DNA of 64,000 nt from Thelonectria olida (GCA_020736575.1 JAGPYM010000015.1:496001-560000); one strand, 5' to 3'; counted from the stretch's first letter, positions 1-11,221 are shown. The notes: generated from the sequence alone by a model not told the origin. Made by a program: numbers and translations.

Positions 1-1
1 G

Positions 2-445
2 TTCCCTTACCCTCCACGATGGCCACCTAGCAATGGAGTTGAACCGAAGTTAACCTACCAGATAGCAAATTTCAGTTACTGGGACTCGATACATACTTTC
101 TCCGCGTTGGCAACTATTTCGCTTTCCAAGATCCCTTCGATCGACCCCAGTGGACCGACCTCTGACGCCGACGCACGACTGTACTCCGAATGTCGCGCAA
201 TACTCGAGAACATGGCACGAAGTGGCAATCCTGCCGTAGAGCATGAATCTCTCCTTACAAAGGTCGAGAACATGGTGAAAGAAGTCTCATCTCGAGCAGG
301 CCTCCCAATGATGGATGGTGAGGCCACCATCACTGAACCTGCGCAATTGCATCCTAGTTTTGGGGACGTTGGGTTCTACGAGTTCATTACTGATCGCTTA
401 TGGTGGGATACGGACGGGGATTTTCTCGCGTACAACTATTCTTAA
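2..445 (+). CDS. 3' end of an unidentified protein-coding gene (truncated by window start)
   Basis: The reading frame is open from the first bases of the window to a TAA at 443-445, giving about 147 residues with no start codon that looks natural. The tail is acidic and rich in Trp/Tyr (it ends near FITDRLWWDTDGDFLAYNYS), a style common at the C-terminus of fungal zinc-cluster transcription factors whose middle domain would lie upstream. That assignment is inference from composition only. The gene starts outside the window, and an exon boundary could fall inside the first 100 bases. It is followed by about 280 bp without a gene and then by a broken gene on the other strand. Confidence 0.5.
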   Translation, partial: FPYPPRWPPSNGVEPKLTYQIANFSYWDSIHTFSALATISLSKIPSIDPSGPTSDADARLYSECRAILENMARSGNPAVEHESLLTKVENMVKEVSSRAGLPMMDGEATITEPAQLHPSFGDVGFYEFITDRLWWDTDGDFLAYNYS

Positions 446-728
446 GGCCTATAATACGTTGTCGACTTGTGCGCATATTCTACGTTCCCCTCCTCCTTCG
501 GGTTCTTTGTCCATCAATGAGAGATGACGCTATTACTTGACCATATTTACCTGATGATGATTGAATGGAGAAATCACTTTCCTATTAATTGCCCAGACGC
601 GTAACCGTACATCATACATTCATTCTCTCAAAGAACCATCATCGTTTCACTAAAGGCTCCTTCCTGCCTTCCAGCTCGAGCAGTACTCAATACAAGTGGA
701 ATAGAATAGTCCACGTAATTCACAGCCG

Positions 729-1834
729 TTACTCTTTCAAGACAAACATGCCTCCGAACCAACCGTAGGTCCTTGTCAATCTTCGTTCATGTCGTCTAGC
801 CACCTCAAAGGGAATCTTGCTCTTGGATGGGGCTCATGGAAGTGAATGCTTCTCTCGACATCTAACCGGGTAGAGGTAAGGTTCCAGACGGAACCGTAGA
901 GTTTCTCAGCTGCAAACCCCGTGGGCGTCATGGCTTGGAGAGGGTCATGCCGACCAGTGGTCGATGTCACTTCAGGGTCAAAGAACAGAGTGCGGAAACC
1001 TTGAGAGCTCGAGCATCAACCGCAAAAGTCGGATGGACATCACGAGCGTTGGATCCTACCTCTTCAGGTGTCGCAACATTGTCATTTTGCATCTTAAACG
1101 GGACGCCCTTGGCCTTGACTTTGGCCTTTGGTTGAGCTTTGGAAACGGAAGACCCCTTAGGTCTACTTTTTGGAAGCTCCAAGTATATTACATTCGTAAG
1201 TGGTCCGGTCAAGACGCCGAGTTCAGAATCCAGAGGCGGCTCGGCTCCAGCCGGTGTTGCCACTGGCGTAGGTTCAACCCATTCTGCAGTACTCTGCAGT
1301 ATTCATGGTTGCTAAAGAAGGCGCTGCAGGGCTGTTCCGCCGAGTTCCGGTCCCCTAATGTGCATCACTTGGTCAACGAGTTCGTTGGGATGTCGTGGAG
1401 GATTAGATAGTAACATTCGACAAGGAAGCTCATCGGGCGAGCTTGCGCCTTCAGAACATTCAGGCTCTCTCCAGGGAAGAATTTTGTGTGAACATCCAAC
1501 TGGGGGCGCCACACTGCTAATCCCATGCAACCAGTTTTCCATATTCGGCAGCTGTAGTCACGCCGTGGACAACCATGGTGCACTCGTTGAGGAAAATGGG
1601 AGTCATAACCTCTGTCACGAGACCTGTGTATAGCGTCGTTGTCGGCTGCGGCGAATTCGGGGGCGAATGGCGGCCTCTGGCATTTAGCAGCAGCGGCATC
1701 AGTTTGGTCTGGGAGAGGTCCTCCTGATTCACATATGGCCACAAGAAGTGATCCTTATACTCAGTGCCCCTCTTTAGCTGCTCCTTGGACTCTTCACGGA
1801 AGGCTTTGAAATCCGGACGGTGGGAGGTGGGCAT
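729..1834 (-). pseudogene. Frameshifted, internally deleted copy of a dispersed fungal gene family
   Basis: Pieces of one protein lie in order on the minus strand but in changing frames. They are an N-terminal part starting at the ATG at 1834 (EYKDHFLWPYVNQEDLSQ, LLLNARG), a piece with EFAAADNDAIH in a second frame, TGLVTEVMTPIFLNE back in the first, then LLVECYYLILHDIP-like sequence. The C-terminal signature is VDARALKV.., VTSTTGRHDPLQAMT, LDVERSIHFHEPHP and finally RTYGWFGGMFVLKE before a TAA at 729-731. I recognise this as a high-copy family of unknown function in Sordariomycete genomes, normally far longer. Here several hundred residues between HDIPTNSLT and the EWVEP-like segment are missing and at least three frameshifts are present, one of them near 820. 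No intact reading frame remains, so this is a relic. Confidence 0.75.
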
Positions 1835-2583
1835 TCCCGGCCAAGTCTTGAGCAGTATTTGACGTCGCTGCTGTCGGGTTTTCTTGGTCCATCTTTTCTG
1901 AACTATGGCTTCGTGTCATTGCAGTATTTTGCTCAATTGGCCATCACTAGCACACCCCTTACGAGAGTTCTCCTTCACTTCTTGCTGAACTGCTGAGGGG
2001 AATCTCATTCGAGTATCGGCCCATTAAGTCCAAGAGCCGATGGAAGCTTTACAGGATTGCTCCAGTCAACGTTGCCAGGAAGACTACCGTGCCGGTTGTT
2101 GGGCAGGTTCGACTTCGAGGAACAAGGCTCGAAGTCGATTTTGAAATCTCGAGGTTGAGCGAGGGTGATGAGGCTGAGGCTGGTCATGTGCTGCTCCAGT
2201 CGAATAGGGTGACCTAATAATGGCCGTTTCTGCCCCTTTGGATGGTTGTTTTTTGAACGCATTCCTTTCCGTTAATACTTCGACGGGTCTGTTTGTTCGC
2301 GTTGCATGAAACGACTATGGTGGCTGTTGGATAAATTGGACACGGCCAATCTAACAATACACGAGTAGGTATTGAGTGATAGGTGGTAAAGTGAGGACAA
2401 CCACTAGCCAATGTTCACAAATGCGAGTCTAGATGCTCCCTCTTGTCTCGCGTAGGTCTGTAGAACCTCTAGTGGTATCGAACCTCTTCATGGAGGCCTA
2501 TGAATCACGATAAATAGTTATATATCTAATATGAAGTCCCCAATTGCTTGAAAACATGTTCTACTCTTAAGATCACACTGTCC
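1835..2583. other. Intergenic, no gene recognised
   Basis: About 750 bp between the relic and the next gene. Only short open frames without recognisable motifs are present (the longest is 85 codons at 2005-2262, minus). No repeat, tRNA or promoter signal stood out. Confidence 0.5.
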
Positions 2584-3903
2584 TCATTCAAGCCATCTCT
2601 CCATTTTTTCCAAGCCAAGCTCAATTGTAAGGATGGCATGACCAAAGGCATCAACCTCATCAGAGCGTGTTTCTGCAAAAAGCATCTCATTGTTGACAAT
2701 GGATACGAATAATGGACCAAGTTCTCGAGACGTCTTTTCCCACGCCAACTCTGAAGGAGCATCCCAAAGCCCACTGCGCATCGTGAACAGGACCCGCCCT
2801 GGGCATTCGGACCAGCCGAGCTTGAAGTACAGATAGATCTGCTGGACGTAATTGGCAATGAGCCATGTTCGCCGGATGCTCTCCACCAGAATCCACGAGT
2901 CCCAGATGGCAGTAGCAGCGTCCGAGTTGAGGTTGTGGAAGATGGGAAACCTCGGTTCGGACAAACACTGTTTCGTTGCCTCCATCATGTCCCGGTTCCA
3001 TTTGAAGAGAGTATGGAGTTGAGCATCAGCTTGCGCCCTCATCCGAATGTTGCCGTCAAATAGCCGGATCACTTGGTACGTGAGGAGAGACTGCACCCTG
3101 CTCAAATGACCGAACATGTCTCGTGAGTCGCAGATGGCGTCTTCCAGTGTTTGATCGTCAATCAGTTGTGTGGCGCGGTCTGAAATGATTTGAAACGAAG
3201 TATCCTCATTCTGTGGATTCCGAGCCATGTACATGGTCACAGCCGTGTAAGCATCCTGTACGTGTCGTGGCATGCTGGGCCTGTAGAGCCGGTGGTGGTG
3301 TAAAGGGCTTCGTCCTTCTGTGACCCAGTCTCTCTGCCATTTTTGTACGCAGCCGATGAAGTATTTCAGGTGAGAATCGGCAATGGGTCCGGGATTTCCT
3401 GGAGTAATTGAATGGTCTGCTATGAAGGACTCGGAGGCCAAAAACCACGCGTCCGTGGGAACATGGATGGCCACATAATGCATTCTTTGGGAAGCCCTCA
3501 GGAAGGCGACCTCGGTCTGCTCAGGCACCACTGGCAAAGGTGGGACAGCGAAATGACGAGACACGAACGCACTAGCATCTTCGGCCTCATTAGGTGACGC
3601 AGTGCTTCTCGTTTCCGTATCATGCAGGAGCCTTGTTTCCGGGCGGGCAGGCAAGTATACACACGATATTCCTCTGACATGGCACCGTCGACAGGCAGGA
3701 GTCTGCTTTGAGCACCGACGCTTCGCCCTCGCACATGCTACGCATGCTCTGCGCCACACATTTGACACGCCGTTAATATCGTTTTGCGGTGCGAATGTCA
3801 TCTTCGCTTGGTCTTCTGGCTTGATTCTGCGGATGGCGGTGGTGGATGCAGATGGAAGAACGACGGTTGCTCCGCGTCGAGTTCGCGGCGGCCCAAAGGT
3901 CAT
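2584..3903 (-). CDS. Zn2Cys6 transcription factor
   Basis: A single-exon 439-residue protein. A binuclear zinc cluster lies at about residues 53-82: CVACARAKRRC, then C, CRRC and a last Cys (spacing C-x2-C-x6-C-x5-C-x2-C-x6-C). It is followed by a Pro/Glu-rich linker and a helical fungal regulator region to the C-terminus. Such proteins bind CGG-type sites and activate nearby genes from the nucleus. The first ATG is at 3903; a second in-frame ATG at 3801 also precedes the finger and could be the true start. The gene is divergent from the short-chain dehydrogenase at 4270 across only 366 bp, so control of that neighbour is plausible (inference). The target pathway is unknown. Confidence 0.85.
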   Translation of the reverse strand: MTFGPPRTRRGATVVLPSASTTAIRRIKPEDQAKMTFAPQNDINGVSNVWRRACVACARAKRRCSKQTPACRRCHVRGISCVYLPARPETRLLHDTETRSTASPNEAEDASAFVSRHFAVPPLPVVPEQTEVAFLRASQRMHYVAIHVPTDAWFLASESFIADHSITPGNPGPIADSHLKYFIGCVQKWQRDWVTEGRSPLHHHRLYRPSMPRHVQDAYTAVTMYMARNPQNEDTSFQIISDRATQLIDDQTLEDAICDSRDMFGHLSRVQSLLTYQVIRLFDGNIRMRAQADAQLHTLFKWNRDMMEATKQCLSEPRFPIFHNLNSDAATAIWDSWILVESIRRTWLIANYVQQIYLYFKLGWSECPGRVLFTMRSGLWDAPSELAWEKTSRELGPLFVSIVNNEMLFAETRSDEVDAFGHAILTIELGLEKMERWLE

Positions 3904-4269
3904 TTGTCATGAGACGGACAAATATGGGGAATCCGCAGAGGACAAATATGGAGACAATCTCGGGCTGGCGGTGCCGAATTGCGGAAGAATGTAAGCACTC
4001 CGCCAGTCAAGATGCAAATACCAAACGAGACTCATTTTAGCGCTTCCGCAACTAGATGACTAAATCAATCAAAGATGGTATTTTTGACGGGTGGGAAGAA
4101 GTATCATGCCATGACATAGAGAGCTTAACGTTAGGTAGAGAAGGAAGAACGAGAACGAGAATTTCAGCATGCGCATACCGCCTATATAAACCCCCAAGCA
4201 CCCAGAGCAAGTCACTCTTCGTACATACAACTTGACTACCTTTACACATACAGACTCATCTTTCTCAAC
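3904..4269. promoter_or_regulatory. Divergent promoter region between regulator and dehydrogenase
   Basis: 366 bp separate the two divergent start codons. A TATA box is seen on the + strand at 4183-4190 (TATATAAA), 80 bp before the dehydrogenase ATG. A near-repeat (ACAAATATGG) occurs at about 3919 and 3943. No clear CGG palindrome was found by eye. Confidence 0.45.
4183..4190 (+). promoter_or_regulatory. TATA box of the dehydrogenase gene
   Basis: TATATAAA, 80 bp upstream of the ATG at 4270, at a typical fungal core-promoter distance. Confidence 0.6.
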
Positions 4270-5305
4270 ATGAACTTTGCTTGGAAACTCACCGATCCTT
4301 TCCATAAGGCCCCCTATCCAGCCATCGCCCCCTCGCGTCCTGAACTCATTCAGGCCGGAAAGACAATATTGATCACTGGCGGCAATGCAGGCATTGGTTA
4401 TGCGATTGCCAAAGCTTTCTCGCAAGCGTCTGCGGCCAACGTGATTATCCTCGGACGAAGCACGGAGCGAACGAGGGACGCAGCAGCAAAACTCGCCCGT
4501 GACAGCCCTCACACCAAAATCACCGGACTGACTTGCGATGTCTCAAGTGCCGAGGCTGTGACCAATCTGTGGAATACTTTAGATAAGGACCAAATCGTAG
4601 TCGACGTTTTGGTCTTGAACGCTGTCAAGATCCCGAGCCAGCAGCCTCTTCTCAACATCGGAACCGACGACATCTGGAAAGACTTTGATACGAACGTGCG
4701 TGCACAGCTGCAAATGGCGGAGAGGTTCTACAAGCAAACCGGAAAAGGTGTACCCGGACCAAAGGTAAGCAACTTTTGCTTGATCTGACCTCTTTTTGTT
4801 TAAGTAAAATTCTCTGCCGGGCCTTCGATACTAACCTTGACCACATGTATAGTACCTTGTGAACGTCTCAACGTTCGCAATCCACGATTGGAAAATCGCA
4901 GAAAACAACCCCGGCTACGGCCTGACTAAGAACGCAGCCGCACTCGCAATGCAGCTCATCGCCCAAGACGTGCCGCCAGAGAACATGCAAATCATCAACA
5001 TGAACCCAGGCGGTGTGTACACGCAGAATGCCAAGGACGCCGGATTTGGGGAGGACTCGTATCCTTGGAATGACGGTGAGGGAATCGTCTTATTATAAAG
5101 TGTGTCTCGTACTGACTGGAGGCTGTCTATCCTAGCCGATCTTCCTGGACAGTTTTCGGTTTGGCTCGCTTCCCCCGAAGCCAAGTTCTTGCACGGGCGA
5201 TTCGTTTGGACTGAGTGGGATGTTGATGAGCTGAAGAGCGGAGAACTTAGGAAGAAGATTGACGGTGACGACTATTTCTTGAAAGTTGGGGTCCGAGGCG
5301 TCTAA
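4270..5305 (+). CDS. Short-chain dehydrogenase/reductase (SDR), three exons
   Basis: Exons 4270-4764, 4853-5075 and 5136-5305 give a 295-residue protein. Both introns (88 and 60 bp, GT..AG) restore the frame exactly. The N-terminal Rossmann motif TGGNAGIG lies at about residues 36-43. The catalytic set is a Ser in VNVSTF and Tyr/Lys in YGLTKN. A PGG loop (NMNPGGVYT) follows, as is usual after the active-site helix. SDRs reduce or oxidise carbonyl/alcohol groups with NAD(P)H; the substrate cannot be told from sequence. There is no signal peptide, so it is probably cytosolic. It is divergent from a Zn2Cys6 regulator and has a TATA box 80 bp upstream. Confidence 0.9.
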
Positions 5306-5729
5306 AGGCCAAGCAGAAGAGCGATAAATGAGGAACACTGAAGCCTTCTTCTCTGATGATGACAAGATTCCTTTTCACTTAAATTGCTCAGAAACGTGAC
5401 GTTTACATTTTGCCTGAGCATCTCTGACTGTAGACTTACGACCGATAAACCACGCTGGGAATCGGCGCGCTTCTGGCTTGGTTGGTCAGTGTCTACTCCG
5501 TAAGTGACCCAGTTCTGCGCCGGTCCAAGACTATCGATTTGCTAAACGAACTAACGATTCAGCCCTTCGCCTGAAAGTTGATCAGTAATTACAGAAATCA
5601 CTACATCAGGGGTTGTTCTCTTGAAGGTATACGAATCTAGTAATCCCCGCGTCCAGTTGCGGCCACCTGCTTCCTCTTAGCATCTATTCTTCCGTCTTCA
5701 TCCTCAACCGCCAAGACTACACTTCCAAC

Positions 5730-6131
5730 ATGGCTCTCCTCAAGCTTCTCGCTCTCGGCCTTGCAGCACTCGCCGCGTCGCCCGTCAATGCCGGGCCATG
5801 CAAGACTCCTGATGGCTGCGCTCTTACCGAACGCTTCATCCGCGAACGCGACCTTGTCGACCGAATGGCCTTTCCAATAGTATGTGCCGATGCCGAGACA
5901 TACCCAGGCACTGGTCAAATCACCACGATTTATGAGTCGATGACAGTTGGAGAGTGCGCTACCCGTTGCAACAACTTTGCGAATTGCCGGTCCATCTTTT
6001 ATGGATCGGATTCTTGCACCCTACTCTACGTGTTCGTCGGCGCGTCTTCCCCAGTTGACAGCCCTGGGATCACCAGCCGCCAATACGACCTGGCTTGCTT
6101 TACTTGCCCCGTCCATCGGGATGCGTTATAA
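5730..6131 (+). CDS. Small cysteine-rich secreted protein
   Basis: 133 residues with a clear signal peptide (MALLKLLALGLAALAASPVNA, cleavage near 21/22). Nine Cys follow at 24, 30, 52, 76, 80, 86, 96, 123 and 126. The segment around CATRCNNFANCRSIF resembles a PAN/Apple-like fold, which in fungi occurs in extracellular adhesion or carbohydrate-binding proteins. Size, secretion and cysteine content also fit a candidate effector, but no activity can be assigned. Single exon, stop TAA at 6129-6131. The ATG at 5730 is the only start that gives the signal peptide. Confidence 0.75.
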   Translation: MALLKLLALGLAALAASPVNAGPCKTPDGCALTERFIRERDLVDRMAFPIVCADAETYPGTGQITTIYESMTVGECATRCNNFANCRSIFYGSDSCTLLYVFVGASSPVDSPGITSRQYDLACFTCPVHRDAL

Positions 6132-6546
6132 GGAGCGACATGGCCCCTACCAAAGGCCAATGTAAGTCCACTGCCTTCAAGCCCAAGTAATCATGGCTAA
6201 CGGTGGCCAAGATTTAGGTAGTTTGCGATTCATGGTGGGATAGTTTCAGGGTAGTATATATAGACGGGTTGATTCTGAGGTTGTGTAATGGATAATATTT
6301 TTGAATAAAAGGGGAAAATCGCAAAGTGCAATTGTCCGAGACTTGCTACGTGCTCTTCTTGAAGCTAGATCCAACCAATCATCTTGACCAATAGAGAGGG
6401 CTTGGTATCATGCCTCGGCGCCTAATCTGCCTCCGCCACAGAACCCCGCGATGAGTTTTCAGCTGAAGATGGGCTTCGTCGACGGAATTTTCTCTTCATT
6501 CATAAACGTTTCTGACACCTGATGCCGAGTCACCGATATTATCCCC
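6132..6546. other. Intergenic, no gene recognised
   Basis: 415 bp holding the 3' flank of the secreted protein gene (AT-rich stretch with TTGAATAAAAG near 6300, a possible polyadenylation region) and the 5' flank of the NLR relic. Nothing else was recognised. Confidence 0.4.
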
Positions 6547-9500
6547 ATGGCTGAATTTGGCCTTGCAGCATCTATTTTGCAGGTCATTGACTTTAGCACA
6601 AAATTCGCCCTCACCGCATACGACATCTACACATCGAGCGCTAAGGCCGCGAACGGACTTGAGGGTCTGCAAGCACAGTCAAAAGACCTTGAGGTTGTCT
6701 TATCTAAGCTTCAAACGGAATCCGAACAGTTTGTTGCCCCCTCGCATAATGGTGGAAATGATGGCATCGTCGTCCTGGCGGAGAAAAGCGCTGCCAGCCT
6801 GAAGAAGATGCTTGAGACGCTGTCAAAGGTCAAGCGACCCCCAAAAGGTCGCTTCCGTGAGGCCGTAAAGGCCACCTTCAAACTCCATTAGAAGGAAGGA
6901 GAATTTGCTGCTCTCCAAACGGAACTAAACAACTTCAGACACCAAATAACGCTGAACTTAGTATTCTCTGTCAGGTAGGTTCCAATCCATAGTGGCATCA
7001 GAACTCTCACTGAAGCGAAGGGTGCTGCAGACAGTACGCAAAGAAGACCTCGGAGCAACAAGAAGAAGCTCTGCGATAGCTCGAAAAACTGACGAGTGGC
7101 ATCGGTAATGGTGGCTCACTGTCCAACTCCGCTGTTGGTGACAGGATGGCTTCTGATTGAGTACCTCACCCGAGGAATAGATCAACAAAGCGCCGAGATT
7201 GGCAAGGAACAGCTCCAGAAAGCCCTCGTAAATCTCTTGTATGCGAAACCGGATGAAATAGAAAAAGATCCTCAGATTCAGCTCTCCGATTCGCATCGGC
7301 AAAGACTCGAGGTCATTTTTCTTGCCCGACTCCAGTATCTCGACATGGACGACAGAGATCTAGCTATTCAAGAAGCCCACGAGAAGACATTTCAATGGAT
7401 TTTCGACGACAGTCAGCATCAAGCCACGCGGTGGTCGAGTCTGACGGATTGGCTCGAGTCGAATCAACAGCTGTACTGGATTACCGGAAAAGCTGGAGCC
7501 GGGAAATCCACCTTAATGAAGTTTCTGACTTGTCGTGGTCCTGTTGAGCAGCTCGAACCTGGCAAGAATAGAACGATGCCACATGTAGCAGCCAAGGAGA
7601 ATCGCTGTACCAAGTACTTGGAGAAATGGGCTGGGGATAAGCCTCTCATTGTCGCCTCCTTTTACTTCTGGGCTGCAGGCTCTGCTGCTCAGAAGTCTCA
7701 GACTGGACTATTCCGAACGCTCTTGTTTCAATTACCAAAGCTTGCCCTGAAGCCATTCCATTTGCATCTCCATGGAGATGGGAGGTGCTTTCACTCTTCA
7801 ACGAAGACAGGAAATTCTCCGAAAGAGAGCTGCGCCGTATGTTCAACCGGGCTGTGGTACATCTCTCCCTGGAGAACAAAGTCGTCTTATTTGTGGATGG
7901 CCTTGATGAATTTGACGGAGACTTAGAGCCACTTCTTTCTATCATGAAAAGTGTTGTTTCAGAATCTTCAGTCAAGTTGTGTGTGGCCAGTCGCCCTTGG
8001 GTCGAGTTCCAGGAAGCCTTAAAAGACGAACCCAGTCTCCGGCTTGAAAATCTCACATATTTCGACATCAAGCGCTACGTGGAAGCCAAGTTCAACGTCG
8101 ACAGAAACTTGCCAAGCTACGTGGCAGAGATGCTGAGACTGCCAACGAGCTCATCGAAGCCGTTGTCTCCAAGGCATCGGGCGTGTTCTTATGGGTTCGA
8201 ATTGTTGTCAACTCTCTCCTTTCGGGAATTAGCAAAGGCGATCGTATTGAGGATCTCATGATGCGGCTCCATCGCTTACCCCAGGATCTGGAGAAGCTCT
8301 ATGAGAGAATCTTAGAGTCCCTTGATCCTCTCTACTATCAACATACTGCCGAGTACTTTCTCTCATGAAGTCAGGCCGGGAACCACCTCCAGTCTTACTT
8401 TACTCGTTTGCCGACGCAGTCAATTCGTCGAAACTTGCCTTTGATCCAACCCCCGCCTTCTTTCAGATGATGAATTGGCTGATCGAATAGATCAGATGAA
8501 TCTTCGGCTGAATAGCAGATGTAAGGGTCTCCTTGAAATCCAAGAAGTCTCCCAACTCGACCAATCCCTTCCGTCTGTCTTCGAGTACCCTGGGCCAAAG
8601 ATTCAATACTTGCACAGAACAGTTCGAGACTTTATCGACGGCCCCGAAGCAGTGAGAATACTTGACAGGCATCTACCACCGGCCTTTGACCCTAACCTAA
8701 GGCTACTCGAAGCTGCACTGGCGATGCACAAAGCCTGCAATCGACATCGAACAGAGGACCGTGAAGGGAGAATGATTTCAGATTGCATGTACTACGCAGC
8801 CCGGGCCCACTTGCAGCATGAGCATGAGACCGTAAAACTGCTGACCGCCGCACATCAAACCATGGATCATCTAAGCAGCCACTGTCAAAGCTTCCTTGAG
8901 CCTGAAGGTATTGGCCGGGCCATGAGCGATGACGACATGTTTCTATGTATGACTATTCGGTTTGGAGTTGTGCAATACGCACGGGCAAAAATTAAAGCCA
9001 ACTGTTTGATCCAATTGGAGAGAGATTCCCTGAAGCAGCTCAACTTGACAGAATCTGGACACGACTCGAGGCGCGCTCGTTCCTGGGCGACATCGAAACG
9101 GGTCCTCAAGAGTCTATACAGCGACACTGCTAAAGTTTCATATCCTTTACTGCTGGTTCCATTTTTGGCTGGTGACATGCCGTCCCGGGGAACATTTTCT
9201 TATAGCAGTCGTGTTGCGATGGTCGACACTCTGTTGGACTACGGGGCAGATCCAAACTACCGCTTCACTTTTCAAAGTGGTGGAGATGGGGCAGTTGTTG
9301 ATCCGACAACTACGAAGAAATCGATCATGCTTCGGACGGCCTCACTGGCTGATTACCAAAATCAAGGTAGCCATATCCGCCAAGGTGACCCTGAAGCTAT
9401 CGCGAACAGTGTTTACTCAGCGCTGAAGCATATGGTGGGAAACAAAACGGCAACAAAGCTTCACATTAATGAGCCATTTTGTCTGCTGAAGGACATATCT

Positions 9501-9575
9501 GTCACTCCATATGATGCCGACATTGCCAGCGGTCAAGGAAACCGGGCGACATTTAATATGGAATCTCTAGACTAG
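6547..9575 (+). pseudogene. Degenerate NACHT-type NLR (STAND) gene
   Basis: The remains of one protein run across changing frames. The N-terminal fungal STAND-associated domain (6547-6888) is cut by TAG at 6889-6891; the same frame then continues with EFAALQTELNNFRHQI to a second TAG at 6976-6978. A NACHT region follows: Walker A GKAGAGKST near 7485, LFRTLLFQLPK, a frameshift near 7750, FVDGLDEFDG (Walker B) near 7895 and LCVASRPW. There is another frameshift near 8140, then GVFLWVRIVVNSLL, a stop at 8366-8368 and another shift before QYLHRTVRDFI. The last piece (8475-9575) is open for 366 codons. Intact relatives are intracellular immune-like receptors that trigger cell death or incompatibility. 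With at least two stops and three frameshifts this copy cannot encode the full receptor. Introns cannot explain all the breaks. Confidence 0.8.
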
Positions 9576-9905
9576 CAGTGTGCAGAATGGACGGTTAATT
9601 GAAGACTTGAGTGATGGGGAAAGGGAGGCCTAGTCTAAATCATACATGATTTGGATTGGATGCGCTTGTGCTATGATTTCGTTGAAGCAAAAAGGGAAAT
9701 GTATTGAAGTTATTGAATCTTGAGTGAGTATTTTCAGTTCACAAGTTCAACGCAAGTATTATAGACAGACGGGTACATGATGCACTTAGATAAGGGATAC
9801 TAAGTAATACGCACACTGCATCTGGATATGTCATCCGAGATAAAGGCAATCAACTTGAGTTCTGGAGTAAAATGAAGCCGCGTGTTATCAATACACAGTG
9901 AACAA
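9576..9905. other. Intergenic, convergent 3' flanks
   Basis: 330 bp between the NLR relic (+) and a minus-strand regulator, both ending here. AT-rich, no gene or repeat recognised. Confidence 0.4.
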
Positions 9906-11221
9906 TCAAGGCACCCCCGTGACTACTCCCGTCGGCCACTCCAACCAACTCAACAGGTCATCATCCAGCATTCCTCGGATAGACTTTAGAAGATGCTCAG
10001 CCCATCCACTCAAAAACCAACAACGTTCGATGGTACCCAAAAGAGGAACGTAATACGCCAATATCAGCAACGCCTGAGGCTCTTTTCGTCTCAGGCAGGA
10101 GAGAAAGTGGTCTTGCAAGCGATAGAGCCACCCAAATACAAGCCTATTGCTTGAAGGACTCGCACACACGTCGCTCTTCCTGCCGTAATTCGCTTCATAT
10201 ACTGCTGATAACGACAGGAGAGTCTGGTCATAGATGGTCGTATTTACACTCAACAGGACCCATTCTCTTAATCTTGCAATTGGCTCCATCCAGTCGACGT
10301 GCGGGTGTACGAACCTCGGATTCCCATCGTTTGGCATAGACTCTCCAAGAGGGGCTGTAAGCCCGCTGAACAAAGTGGCTGGCTCTATGACCTGCCGAAT
10401 CAATCGGACGCCGTGGATTAATGGCAGCTGGTGATGTGCGGCCTCATCGCCAGTGTTGCAGACGAGCAGATCGTTGGTTCCGTTTGGACCCGTGGCGAAG
10501 GCGCAATAAGATACAAGCAAGGAAGACACATAGAGCGCGCCACAGTTCGACTCGTCAATGGCCGGCAGGGTTTCGTTGAGCTGTTTCAAGCCTGCGTCTG
10601 AGTGTTGCTTGGCTATCGAAAGATATCGTGCGCCCTCGGAATTGTTTCGCTCCGAAGCGAGATGGAACCCAGCCAAGGCGCATGCAAGATGAAGAACAAA
10701 AGGGTAAGTAAGGCCAATTCTGGGAACATTGTGTTTCCAAAATATGGCCATCCTGGTCTCAGCAGAGTCGGGCTCATGGAGAGTAGCAGCAGTGTGGTGC
10801 ATAAAATGCAGCAGCAACTGGGCGTCAGCGACGTTCAAGGAGCAGGGGCTCGGTTTTGCTTTCGCAACTTGGGCAAAACTTCTCGCCAAAGCATCCCAGT
10901 CTTTACGCGGCCGGCCAGGTCGCCTCTGGTCACGACCCGCTTGGCTCGGATTGACATCTTCAAGCATGGCTTCTGCTGTTGATGGCCGTGCGAGAGGGCC
11001 GAAGCAACATGGAATCTTGAAGCGAGTGCAGTTGGAACACGTCGGCTTTGCCTCGTCACACTATTCCTATTAGGCCTCGTATGAAGTGAATTGGATGCAT
11101 TGGAGTATACCTTGACTTTGCGCCTCTTGCAGTTCAGGCAACCAGTTCGTGACTTGCGATGTGGTCGCCTGTGCTGATGACCCTGGGAAGCGATGAGGGT
11201 CTCGGAGGTTTGTTTCGGCAT
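9906..11221 (-). CDS. Zn2Cys6 transcription factor (UPC2-like finger), two exons
   Basis: Exon 1 is 11111-11221 and exon 2 9906-11060, with a 50-bp intron (11061-11110). The join rebuilds the zinc cluster: CLNCKRRKVK in exon 1, CDEAKPTC and CTRFKIPC in exon 2. The product is 421 residues. The finger SRTGCLNCKRRKVKCDE is of the type found in sterol-uptake-control regulators (UPC2/ECM22-like), although many unrelated fungal regulators share it. The C-terminal half is helical and ends with a module containing PQALLILAYY and ERCW. That module recurs in the zinc-finger protein at 30750-32240. The frame extends to 11233 only through a TTG; the ATG at 11221 is the natural start. Its target genes are unknown. 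Confidence 0.85.

Noticed and set aside
2005..2262. Minus-strand 85-codon frame
   Set aside because: No motif, and no continuation through plausible introns.
6975..6998. Intron (GTAGGT..CATAG) that would remove the second stop of the NLR relic
   Set aside because: It would be only about 24 bp long, and the sequence after it still carries stops and shifts.
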